A DNA stretch of 6,886 nucleotides from Treponema sp. (GTDB lineage: Bacteria; Spirochaetota; Spirochaetia; Treponematales; Breznakiellaceae): positions 1 through 6,886 of the forward strand of contig JAIRUY010000041.1 of NCBI GenBank assembly GCA_031254175.1. Reading direction: 5' to 3'. The notes below the pieces were generated by a model, which did not search any database, was not told the origin of the DNA, and was given only the letters and a program-made list of their open reading frames with translations. The position numbers and the translations under genes are program-made. Shown piece after piece: positions 1 through 5,718 of the stretch. Each line of letters opens with the position of its first letter. Position 1 is the stretch's first letter.

Positions 1-78
1 CTTGTTTTGAAAACTGCTTCTGATTAAAAATAACAGCCATTTCCAAAACACGGTTAGTTTTGAAAAAATCCGATAGCT
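1..78. other. Short 3' flank of the TPR gene, no gene seen
   Basis: This AT-rich stretch lies downstream of the minus-strand TPR gene and holds no supportable coding sequence. A 6-bp inverted repeat, CAAAAC at 44-49 and GTTTTG at 57-62 with a 7-nt loop, is the only hairpin I find. On the minus strand no T-run directly follows it, so it is not a convincing intrinsic terminator. The motif TTTTGAAAA occurs twice, near each end of the stretch. Whatever lies further left is outside the window. Confidence 0.4.
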
Positions 79-1446
79 TTATTTTTTTAAGGCCGCTGCT
101 TTCTGATCAACTGTATTAAAGATTGCCTGCAGCTGGGCTTTTTCTATCAGATCGATAAGTCTCGCTTCGGTGTATCTTTTTGCTTCTTCTGTATAATTAC
201 CTACGCTGATACAAACGCCCTTGCCGGCTTTTACCTCTTTAAGGTGTGAGTGGAAATCTCTGACAATGAGTTCTCCTATTGAACCTTGAGATCTGATAAA
301 CCTGAACATAATTAAATCAGACCATTTCGGCGTGTCAATTTCCGCGAGAATATCCGCCCATTCGCTCTTGTTAACCGAAATATTTGTAATTTTTACTTTT
401 GCTTTGGGGAAATATGTCATTACGATTTTACGGCAAAGAGCCACAAAATCCGCCGAGGATCCCATCAGGTATATCTGTAGATTTTGATTGGCGTTTAATT
501 CAATATATTTGCTTAACAGAACATTAACATCTTTATATGATGAGTTCTCGGCTTGTAACTGTTTCAGAATCGGTATGGCTTTATTGATTTCATTCATTTT
601 TATATAGGTAGTAGACAGCCGGTATCGCAGTTCCGCAAGGACATCAGCTTTTATATTTTGATGTCTAAGGCCGATTTCAAAATCCTGAATCGCGGCTTCA
701 TGCTTTCTTGTATCAAGATGAATGGTTCCCGCGATGAGACAAGCGTCCGGCCCCATTACAGGGTCCGCCCTCAAATGGTTAAATATGCGCAATGCCTGTT
801 CAGTCTGATTGGCCTCATGATAACATTCGCCCAATGTATAAAGCGATTCTTTGTCATCAGGAGCAAGGTCTATTGCTTTCCGGATAAAACTCATCGCTTC
901 TTTGGGTTTTTTAAGCCTGAAAAGTGCATGTCCAAGATAACGGAGAACCGCGGGGCTGTCAGGGTTCTGTTTGCCGGCTTGCTGTAAAAGCATTACAGCT
1001 TTTTCATAGTTTTTTCTGTCAAACTCCAATACTCCAAGTTCATAATTTACTTCAAAATCATCCTGTCTTTGGGTTCTTGCTGTTGATAAACCTTTGTAAG
1101 CCTGTTCTGTCATTTTAAGCTTGTGCGCAGACATGCCATATCGCTTGTATATTTCGAATTGATGCTCCCCTTCCTGAATTTTGCCTGATGCATTGTCAAT
1201 CAGGTTTTCATAAGTCTTCATGGCCTTATCCCAGTTTCCTTCATCGAAATATGCGCTGGCCAGAACATAAAGAGCGTCAGGGTCATTTGGATTTTGGGCA
1301 AGGCGTTTATTGGCTTCTCTGATTGCTGCGCCCTGATTTTTTGCCTGCTTGCCGCCGCCAATAGCTCCACGAGAACGGTTCACTATAAAGAACGTTATTG
1401 ATATTACTAAAGCAATGGCTACAATACCAATCAATATGGGAATCAT
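79..1446 (-). CDS. Membrane-anchored TPR protein with a C-terminal degenerate Mrr/REase-like domain
   Basis: The 455-residue protein starts with a hydrophobic segment (about residues 2-22) followed by NRSR and a Lys/Arg-rich stretch. By the positive-inside rule, the bulk of the protein should be cytoplasmic. About seven tetratricopeptide repeats follow, near residues 55-88, 98-128, 132-162, 165-197, 199-229, 233-264 and 271-303. They show the usual G-x-x-[YFH] and A-x-x-x-[YF] spacing, for example YELGVLEFDRKNYEKAV. TPRs are protein-binding scaffolds, so a partner protein is expected. Residues about 325-445 are not TPR. They resemble the Mrr_cat restriction-endonuclease-like fold: ADFVALC helix, WADILAE strand with Asp365, then KGVCISVGNYTEEAKRY and RLIDLIEKAQL, which match the Mrr pattern 'G-v-T-x-G-f-T-x-x-A ... 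LIDG-x-L'. The expected [QE]-x-K catalytic pair is replaced around FRFIR (381-385), so nuclease activity is unlikely. The ATG at 1446 has no strong Shine-Dalgarno, but no better start exists before an upstream stop. The gene is divergent from the Hsp70-SBD/LysM gene. The TPR call is firm; the Mrr-like call is moderate. Confidence 0.88.
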   Translation of the reverse strand: MIPILIGIVAIALVISITFFIVNRSRGAIGGGKQAKNQGAAIREANKRLAQNPNDPDALYVLASAYFDEGNWDKAMKTYENLIDNASGKIQEGEHQFEIYKRYGMSAHKLKMTEQAYKGLSTARTQRQDDFEVNYELGVLEFDRKNYEKAVMLLQQAGKQNPDSPAVLRYLGHALFRLKKPKEAMSFIRKAIDLAPDDKESLYTLGECYHEANQTEQALRIFNHLRADPVMGPDACLIAGTIHLDTRKHEAAIQDFEIGLRHQNIKADVLAELRYRLSTTYIKMNEINKAIPILKQLQAENSSYKDVNVLLSKYIELNANQNLQIYLMGSSADFVALCRKIVMTYFPKAKVKITNISVNKSEWADILAEIDTPKWSDLIMFRFIRSQGSIGELIVRDFHSHLKEVKAGKGVCISVGNYTEEAKRYTEARLIDLIEKAQLQAIFNTVDQKAAALKK

Positions 1447-1496
1447 ATTTATAATTATCGGTTATTTTGCTCTTTTTGGTAATGGTTTTGCCGACA

Positions 1497-1502
1497 ATTA
1501 TA
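1497..1502 (-). promoter_or_regulatory. Possible -10 box for the TPR gene
   Basis: Read on the minus strand this is a perfect TATAAT, about 50 nt upstream of the TPR start codon. No recognisable -35 box sits 16-18 nt upstream. That place is occupied by the GGGCC/GGCCC inverted repeat (1510-1525), which could be the site of an activator or repressor. In AT-rich DNA a lone -10 match is weak evidence. Confidence 0.35.
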
Positions 1503-1509
1503 TGATAAT

Positions 1510-1525
1510 GGGCCTAAAATGGCCC
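1510..1525. repeat. Inverted repeat GGGCC-N6-GGCCC in the divergent intergenic region
   Basis: Two perfect 5-bp GC-rich arms (1510-1514 and 1521-1525) flank an AT-rich 6-nt spacer. They stand out from an otherwise AT-rich intergenic region. The element overlaps the expected -35 position for the candidate minus-strand promoter. Its form, 16 bp with dyad symmetry, fits a transcription-factor operator. A T-run does not follow directly on either strand, so it is not an intrinsic terminator. Confidence 0.4.
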
Positions 1526-1588
1526 GGTTTAAAGGTATTTTGCGGAAAAAGACATAAATTTGCCAGTGCTGCTTTAGACGGTTTGTAC

Positions 1589-1617
1589 TTGACAAAGGTA
1601 AATTCAACGCTTAAATT
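1589..1617 (+). promoter_or_regulatory. Sigma-70-type promoter of the LysM/transglycosylase operon
   Basis: A perfect -35 box TTGACA (1589-1594) is followed by a 17-nt spacer and TAAATT (1612-1617), which matches the -10 consensus at four of six positions. Transcription would start near 1624, leaving a 5' leader of about 44 nt. That leader would begin at the 1627-1645 hairpin. It is the best promoter-like element between the divergent genes. Confidence 0.6.
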
Positions 1618-1626
1618 TCTAAGAAG

Positions 1627-1645
1627 GCTGTTAATTTTTAACAGC
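1627..1645. repeat. Perfect 8-bp inverted repeat in the operon leader
   Basis: GCTGTTAA (1627-1634) and TTAACAGC (1638-1645) form a perfect dyad around TTT. It sits just downstream of the predicted -10, at or right after the likely transcription start, and 8 nt before the Shine-Dalgarno. It could be a repressor operator overlapping the start point. It could also be a 5'-terminal RNA stem-loop that affects mRNA stability or translation. It has no 3' U-run, so it is not a standard terminator. Confidence 0.5.
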
Positions 1646-1653
1646 AATGGAAA

Positions 1654-1659
1654 AAGGAG
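1654..1659 (+). promoter_or_regulatory. Ribosome binding site that decides the LysM gene start
   Basis: AAGGAG lies 8 nt before the ATG at 1668. The in-frame ATG at 1647 is upstream of this site and has no comparable ribosome binding site of its own. Translation therefore most likely starts at 1668, giving a 322-residue protein that begins MASNIG. Confidence 0.75.
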
Positions 1660-1667
1660 TTGGGCCA

Positions 1668-2636
1668 ATGGCATCAAATATTGGTATTAAGATCGCCAAC
1701 GGGGAATTTTACCCCCTTATAGAAGAAAATTCTACAATTAAGAAAAGAATGGTTCTCTCAACAGTTCATGATGATCAGTCTAGTGTACAAATTGATCTTT
1801 ACAGAAATTCTTCGAATACCATGTCAGATGCTCAGTATATCGGAAGTCTTGTTGTTGAAAAGATAAATCCGAGGCCAAAGGGAGAACCTTCTATTGAAAT
1901 GGTGATTTCTTCCAACAGCAACGGCGATGTAATAGCTGATGCTGTTGATCTTGATAGCGGCCCTGACGGTGAACATTATATACTGACTGTTTCATTGAAA
2001 TCACTTGACGAGATGTCCCGGGATATGGAAATTCCGGATTTTGAACTGGAAACCAACGAAGAGCCGCCTTCCAGCCTGTACCGGAAAGCACAGAAAAAGC
2101 TGAACCAGAAAACGAGCCGTTCCTTGTTGTTGATCGTTATTATTGCTGTTTTACTGGGGCTTTTGGCCGCATGGTTATTTTTCTTTGGCGGCATGAATGT
2201 CATTCGCTCCGGAAATAACGAACCGAAAGCCGTGACTGTGCGGCAGGAGCCTGTTGAGCAGAGGGAAACTCCAGTTCAGGCTGAGCCTGTCAGACAGCCG
2301 GAGCCTGCTGTTGAACCTGTGAGACAACCGGAACCTGTTCAGCAGGCGGTTACACCTCCTGTGGCAGTTCAGGCGCCTGTAGTTGCAGTATCTGTCCCAA
2401 GACCTCAAGCCAGAAGCGACCGTCCGCCTGCTCCGGTTCTTTCGTATAACGTTCCGGCATCTATACCCAGAGAAGGCGTTAATTATACTGTCCGGTGGGG
2501 TGATACATTGTGGGATATATCTCTGGCGTTTTACCGTGATCCTTGGCTGTATAGAAGAATAGCGCAGCATAACAATATTACAAACCCGAATCATATAGTC
2601 TCCGGCAGAACGATTCGGATTCCTCCAAAGAATTGA
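1668..2636 (+). CDS. Hsp70-type substrate-binding domain / transmembrane / LysM fusion protein
   Basis: This is a 322-residue single-pass membrane protein. Residues about 3-110 align by eye with the DnaK beta-sandwich substrate-binding domain. IGIKIANGEFYPLI matches IETMGG..TTLI; ENSTI matches KNTTIP; LSTVHDDQSSVQI matches FSTAEDNQSAVTI; and KINPRPKGEPSIEM matches GINPAPRGMPQIEV. A DxDSG motif matches the DKNSG turn. There is no ATPase domain, no interdomain linker and no full helical lid. A Lys/Arg-rich stretch (RKAQKKLNQKTSR) precedes the transmembrane segment (about 152-174), so the N-terminal domain should be cytoplasmic and the C-terminus periplasmic. A Pro/Glu/Gln/Val-rich linker (about 184-260) contains EPVRQPEP twice. 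A LysM domain (about 272-320: YTVRWGDTLWDIS ... NPNHIVSGRTIRIP) should bind peptidoglycan. There is no N-terminal signal peptide. The stop codon overlaps the transglycosylase start. LysM and the transmembrane segment are certain; the Hsp70-SBD assignment is strong. Confidence 0.9.
   Translation: MASNIGIKIANGEFYPLIEENSTIKKRMVLSTVHDDQSSVQIDLYRNSSNTMSDAQYIGSLVVEKINPRPKGEPSIEMVISSNSNGDVIADAVDLDSGPDGEHYILTVSLKSLDEMSRDMEIPDFELETNEEPPSSLYRKAQKKLNQKTSRSLLLIVIIAVLLGLLAAWLFFFGGMNVIRSGNNEPKAVTVRQEPVEQRETPVQAEPVRQPEPAVEPVRQPEPVQQAVTPPVAVQAPVVAVSVPRPQARSDRPPAPVLSYNVPASIPREGVNYTVRWGDTLWDISLAFYRDPWLYRRIAQHNNITNPNHIVSGRTIRIPPKN
2283..2336 (+). repeat. Direct repeat coding EPVRQPEP in the periplasmic linker
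   Basis: Two 24-bp copies (2283-2306 and 2313-2336) with a 30-bp period encode the same octapeptide and differ at only a few bases. They sit in the proline-rich stalk between the membrane segment and the LysM domain. Such repeats often vary in copy number and would change how far the LysM domain reaches across the periplasm. Confidence 0.75.
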
Positions 2637-4630
2637 TAAAATTCAGGCTTCTTGATATCTATGCTTCTAGGAAAATTCTGATAATAATTTTCCTGTTTTC
2701 TCTGTGCGGTAATTCCTGTGCGAATCCGCAAAATCAAAGTGATTTCTACCAAGGGCTGCTTATAAAACCTGATTCTGAAAAACATCAGGATTCTGTGAAG
2801 CTGTTTGAAACTGCCCTTAACAGTTCCAATGCTTATATCAGGCAGGCGGCTGCCGCAGAACTTGCCAGTTTGGAGTTTTCAGGGACAGAACCTTCACCCG
2901 GAACAGCCATGCGTATTCGCAGAGAAGCGTCCGGCTGGTGGGCGGCGGCTTTTGATGTGCTGGCCGCAGAACCAAACAGGAAGAAAGTTTTTGACTTTTT
3001 GCTTGGGTTTAGGCATGGAACGGGAGATCCCAGTGAGCCCAGGCTTTTTGTTATGCGTGAACTTGAAAGACAGGGAAATGTTTTCGGTGAAAGGGAATCA
3101 GCTGCAATAGAAGGGCATTTTGCCGTTTTTAATTCACGTCATAACGAGGCTTTGAGTTTTTTTCGTGCTTTTCAGGAAAACGGCATCTGGCCTGAGAAAA
3201 TGCCTTCTTTTTTTCTGGAATATCCGGTTCTGATCAATGATTTGGGAAGAGCTTTTCAATACACACCTTCAGGTACTGAAGGTCTCTCTTTGTTCCTGCA
3301 ATGGGACAAAAATCTGGCGCTTGATAATCTGCAATTGAAAATAGATAATCTTGATGATTTAAGATACAGGCTTCTGTTTTTTGCCGCGCGAATTGCGAAC
3401 CGTAACAGACATAACAGCGCAATTTCCCTGTTTGAGCAGGCTTTGTATGTTGCGCCGAATTCCGAACAGTCGGATGCGTGTGTTTGGTATGTTTTGAACC
3501 TGTCATCGAATGAAACTGCCGATTTTTTTATTCAGCATCTGGAAAAGTTCATTCCTTATTGGCATAACGGCAATTATTTTAATGACATTTTGGAAAGATT
3601 TTTGCAGACACTTGCCTCAAGGCATGACTGGAAAAGAATAATGTCCGTTTTTAACATAATCAAAGACAGCGGCGCTTCAATTAAAGCAGGTTATGCATGG
3701 ATTATTGCCCGTACGATTGAAGAAGGTCTTCTTTCACAGGAAGAAAGAATTCTGGCGGAAGGATTCGGTTTTTCGCAGCCGTTGGCTTTAATACAAATAG
3801 CATATAACGCAACGGAAAATATTGTATCATCACACCTTTATTACCGTTCTCTGTGCGCCGCTGTTCTGGAACAGCCGTTTCTTGAACTCCCTGAAGAAAC
3901 CGCAGATGCCGGCAGAGGTAAAACTGCGTCTGCGGCTTTGGATTTTCTCCTTGGTTTCTTTACACATAACGCTGTAGGATTTGTTCACTCTTTTATTGAT
4001 CAGATGGAGCGGGGGCTTTCCCCTGACGAACTGCGTACTGTTGCCCGGGCTCTTGAACAGGCAGGTATGTATGCTCAGTCCATGCGCCTTGTTTCAAGGT
4101 ATATTGGCAGAGAGGGTTATACTCGTGTCAGGGAAGATATGGAACTGTTGTTTCCCAGAGCTTATGCTGAATTGGTTGAAAAACATGCGGCGGAGACAGG
4201 AATCCGGCCTGAGATAATTTTTGGCCTTATTCGTACGGAAAGCGCTTTTCAAAACGCAGTTGTTTCCAGCGCCGGAGCAGTTGGATTAACACAACTGATG
4301 CCGGATACTGCGCTTGAAATGGCAGGCCGTATTCGGCGTGCGGGAGGCCCTGATTACGCAGCATGGGAAAACGGGCTTGATCTTTCCAATCCCGTCCAGA
4401 ACATTCATATTGGTGTGTATTATTTAAATTACTTAATTGCGCGTTTTGAAGATAATTTGCTTTCGCTTATGGCTTACAACGGCGGCATGAACAGGGTGCG
4501 CAGATGGCGGTCTGCAAGTTCATTACCTGTAGATTTATTTCTTGAAACTGTCGCTTTTTATGAGACAAGAGATTACGGAAGAAGGGTCATTGCTGCTGCG
4601 GAAGTTTATAAGGAGTTGTACCCCCAGTGA
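2633..4630 (+). CDS. Soluble lytic murein transglycosylase, Slt70-like (GH23)
   Basis: This 665-residue exported enzyme should cleave the MurNAc-GlcNAc bond of peptidoglycan in the periplasm, forming 1,6-anhydro-MurNAc ends. The N-terminal part (about 40-510) is helical and repeat-like, as in the alpha-superhelical ring of Slt70. The C-terminal SLT domain (about 512-660) carries the family motifs: GLIRTESAF with catalytic Glu536, SSAGAVGLTQLMP (545-557), AYNGG (614-618) and ETRDYGRRV (644-651). An N-terminal signal sequence is visible (RKILIIIFLFSLCGNSCA). Cleavage after SCA by signal peptidase I, or lipidation at Cys29 through a poor lipobox (GNSC), are both possible. The start is TTG at 2633, overlapping the upstream stop as TTGA. 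No ATG lies nearby, no clear Shine-Dalgarno is visible, and the signal peptide requires roughly this start. Translation is therefore probably coupled to the LysM gene. The length is slightly above the usual 620-645 residues for Slt70. Confidence 0.93.
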   Translation: MIKFRLLDIYASRKILIIIFLFSLCGNSCANPQNQSDFYQGLLIKPDSEKHQDSVKLFETALNSSNAYIRQAAAAELASLEFSGTEPSPGTAMRIRREASGWWAAAFDVLAAEPNRKKVFDFLLGFRHGTGDPSEPRLFVMRELERQGNVFGERESAAIEGHFAVFNSRHNEALSFFRAFQENGIWPEKMPSFFLEYPVLINDLGRAFQYTPSGTEGLSLFLQWDKNLALDNLQLKIDNLDDLRYRLLFFAARIANRNRHNSAISLFEQALYVAPNSEQSDACVWYVLNLSSNETADFFIQHLEKFIPYWHNGNYFNDILERFLQTLASRHDWKRIMSVFNIIKDSGASIKAGYAWIIARTIEEGLLSQEERILAEGFGFSQPLALIQIAYNATENIVSSHLYYRSLCAAVLEQPFLELPEETADAGRGKTASAALDFLLGFFTHNAVGFVHSFIDQMERGLSPDELRTVARALEQAGMYAQSMRLVSRYIGREGYTRVREDMELLFPRAYAELVEKHAAETGIRPEIIFGLIRTESAFQNAVVSSAGAVGLTQLMPDTALEMAGRIRRAGGPDYAAWENGLDLSNPVQNIHIGVYYLNYLIARFEDNLLSLMAYNGGMNRVRRWRSASSLPVDLFLETVAFYETRDYGRRVIAAAEVYKELYPQ

Positions 4631-4667
4631 CTGGATTTTTCAGGATTAATATTTTAAAATTGCCAAC

Positions 4668-4673
4668 AAGGAG
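4668..4673 (+). promoter_or_regulatory. Ribosome binding site of the small lipoprotein gene
   Basis: AAGGAG lies 5 nt before the ATG at 4679. The 48-nt gap after the transglycosylase stop shows no convincing terminator or promoter, so the gene is probably in the same operon. It has its own strong initiation signal, unlike the two coupled genes on either side. Confidence 0.75.
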
Positions 4674-4678
4674 TAATT

Positions 4679-5041
4679 ATGAAAAAGTGGCAGGTAATCG
4701 TTATGTTTATTAGTTTACTGGTATTAAGCTTGTTGTTTGCCGGGTGTGTAAAAGCCGGCAGCCCGACAGCTGTTGTAAAACAATTTCATGCGGCGCTTGG
4801 TAAAGGCGATGCTGAGGCAATTGGCAGGTACTCTACTCCGGAGACAGCGCAGCTTTTAGGTATGTATCTGGATAAAGCAAAAGGGATGATGGCAGTTAAA
4901 GGTAAAATTAAAACCACAGAAGAAACCGTAGACGGTGACATTGCCAAGGTAACAGTTACTTATAAAACCGCGGAACCGGACACCTTTACGCTTGTAAAAA
5001 TAGACGGAGAATGGAAAGTTTTAATTGACATGGGAAAATGA
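4679..5041 (+). CDS. Small DUF4878-like lipoprotein
   Basis: This 120-residue protein has a lipoprotein signal peptide: MKKW, a hydrophobic core, then LLFAGC with lipidation expected at Cys23. Phe is at -3, a relaxed lipobox of the kind tolerated in spirochaetes. The mature part resembles the DUF4878 / NTF2-like lipoprotein fold. It begins with a helix (SPTAVVKQFHAALGKGDAEA), as in the family pattern 'sP..vv..f..al..gD.ea'. A beta-rich half follows, with VDGDIAKVTVTYK and the ending LVKIDGEWKVLID, the typical 'l.k.dG.WKv' C-terminus. No enzymatic residues can be recognised, and the family has no established activity. Its place between two peptidoglycan-active enzymes suggests an accessory or binding role, which is inference only. 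The stop overlaps the next start as ATGA. Confidence 0.85.
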   Translation: MKKWQVIVMFISLLVLSLLFAGCVKAGSPTAVVKQFHAALGKGDAEAIGRYSTPETAQLLGMYLDKAKGMMAVKGKIKTTEETVDGDIAKVTVTYKTAEPDTFTLVKIDGEWKVLIDMGK

Positions 5042-5682
5042 AAAAAACACATAAAAAATATTATGTGTTTGCGGGCATTGCTGTATTTTCAATATTGGTT
5101 TTTTTACTTGTTGTTTATATATTAATGCCCAGAGGGAAGCCTGTTGTATTGTATGAGCCGGATGTGCTTTTAAAAATCGTAGAAGACGGGGATATAATTT
5201 GCCGTCTGGGTGACAGGTTTTGGTCTGGTTTCTTTCGGGATGTGTCCGCGGTTGACAGGCGTTATTCACATATTGGTATAATACGCATTAACGGCGATCG
5301 TATTACAGTAATACATGCGGAAGGGACTACAGAACCCAAAAAAGACTTTGTAAAAGAAGAAACCTTTGAAGATTTTATAAAAATTGCCAGAACAATAGGG
5401 ATCTACAGAATTAATGATGCTAACGGGAGTCAGATATCAAATCTGGCAACAGAATACTTAGACCTTCCTTTTGACTGGCAATTTGATATGTATGATAATT
5501 CAAAGCTTTATTGCACAGAATTATTGTATGTCATATTAAAACGTTTAATGCCGGAATTGGAATTAAATACAGTCTTTATTAAAGAATTAGGCAGAGAAAT
5601 TATTCCCCTTGAGGCTGTTTCTAATTCAGAATATTTTACCGAAATATTTTTTTCGACAACAGCAATGCAAAACGGGAAATAA
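5038..5682 (+). CDS. Membrane-anchored YiiX/YebB-like permuted NlpC/P60 hydrolase
   Basis: The 214-residue protein has a basic N-terminus (MKKTHKK) and one transmembrane segment (about 8-30), so the catalytic domain should face the periplasm. The domain shows the signatures of the YiiX/YebB-like papain-fold family (PF05708 type): EDGDIICRLGDRFWSG (49-64), YSHIGII with His78, a further strand with HAEG (93-96), DLPFDWQFD (142-150) and YCTELLY with Cys159 and Glu161. In these circularly permuted NlpC/P60 proteins the His motif precedes the Cys motif, as here, and both are intact. Related proteins act as amidases or cysteine peptidases, some on peptidoglycan and some on lipids; the substrate cannot be read here. 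The start overlaps the lipoprotein stop (ATGA), with only a weak GGGA just upstream, so translation is likely coupled. It is the last gene of the operon and converges on the zinc-peptidase gene. Confidence 0.85.
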   Translation: MKKTHKKYYVFAGIAVFSILVFLLVVYILMPRGKPVVLYEPDVLLKIVEDGDIICRLGDRFWSGFFRDVSAVDRRYSHIGIIRINGDRITVIHAEGTTEPKKDFVKEETFEDFIKIARTIGIYRINDANGSQISNLATEYLDLPFDWQFDMYDNSKLYCTELLYVILKRLMPELELNTVFIKELGREIIPLEAVSNSEYFTEIFFSTTAMQNGK

Positions 5683-5718
5683 AGTATATCGGAAACAATA
5701 TATCTTCGATTTGCAGTT
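5683..5718. other. Convergent intergenic gap without a visible terminator
   Basis: Only 36 nt separate the stop codons of two convergent genes. TATATC occurs twice, but I find no GC-rich stem followed by a T-run on either strand. Termination may lie inside the opposing reading frame, depend on Rho, or give overlapping antisense 3' ends. Confidence 0.45.

Noticed and set aside
44..62. CAAAAC/GTTTTG hairpin as an intrinsic terminator of the TPR gene
   Set aside because: The stem is short and AT-rich and no T-run directly follows it on the minus strand.
79..1446. TPR/Mrr-like gene as part of a restriction or anti-phage defence system
   Set aside because: The catalytic [QE]-x-K motif appears lost, there is no methylase or other defence gene nearby, and the neighbours are cell-envelope genes.
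1647..1667. Upstream ATG (1647) as the start of the LysM protein
   Set aside because: The strong AAGGAG at 1654-1659 lies inside this extension and is ideally spaced for the ATG at 1668. The extra residues MEKGVGP simply translate the ribosome binding site.
1668..2000. A frameshifted or truncated full-length dnaK gene
   Set aside because: No ATPase-domain sequence is found upstream in any plus-strand frame. The gene has its own promoter, ribosome binding site and start exactly at the domain edge, and it continues in frame into TM and LysM.
2175..2594. Open minus-strand frame of 139 codons opposite the LysM gene
   Set aside because: Its product is Arg/Ser/Leu-rich low complexity, the mirror of the Pro/Glu/Val-rich linker and LysM coding strand. 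The plus strand has clear domains, so this is a shadow frame.
4631..4678. Terminator or internal promoter between the transglycosylase and the lipoprotein
   Set aside because: Only a 3-bp CTG/CAG stem and generic AT-rich sequence are present, with no -35/-10 pair at proper spacing.
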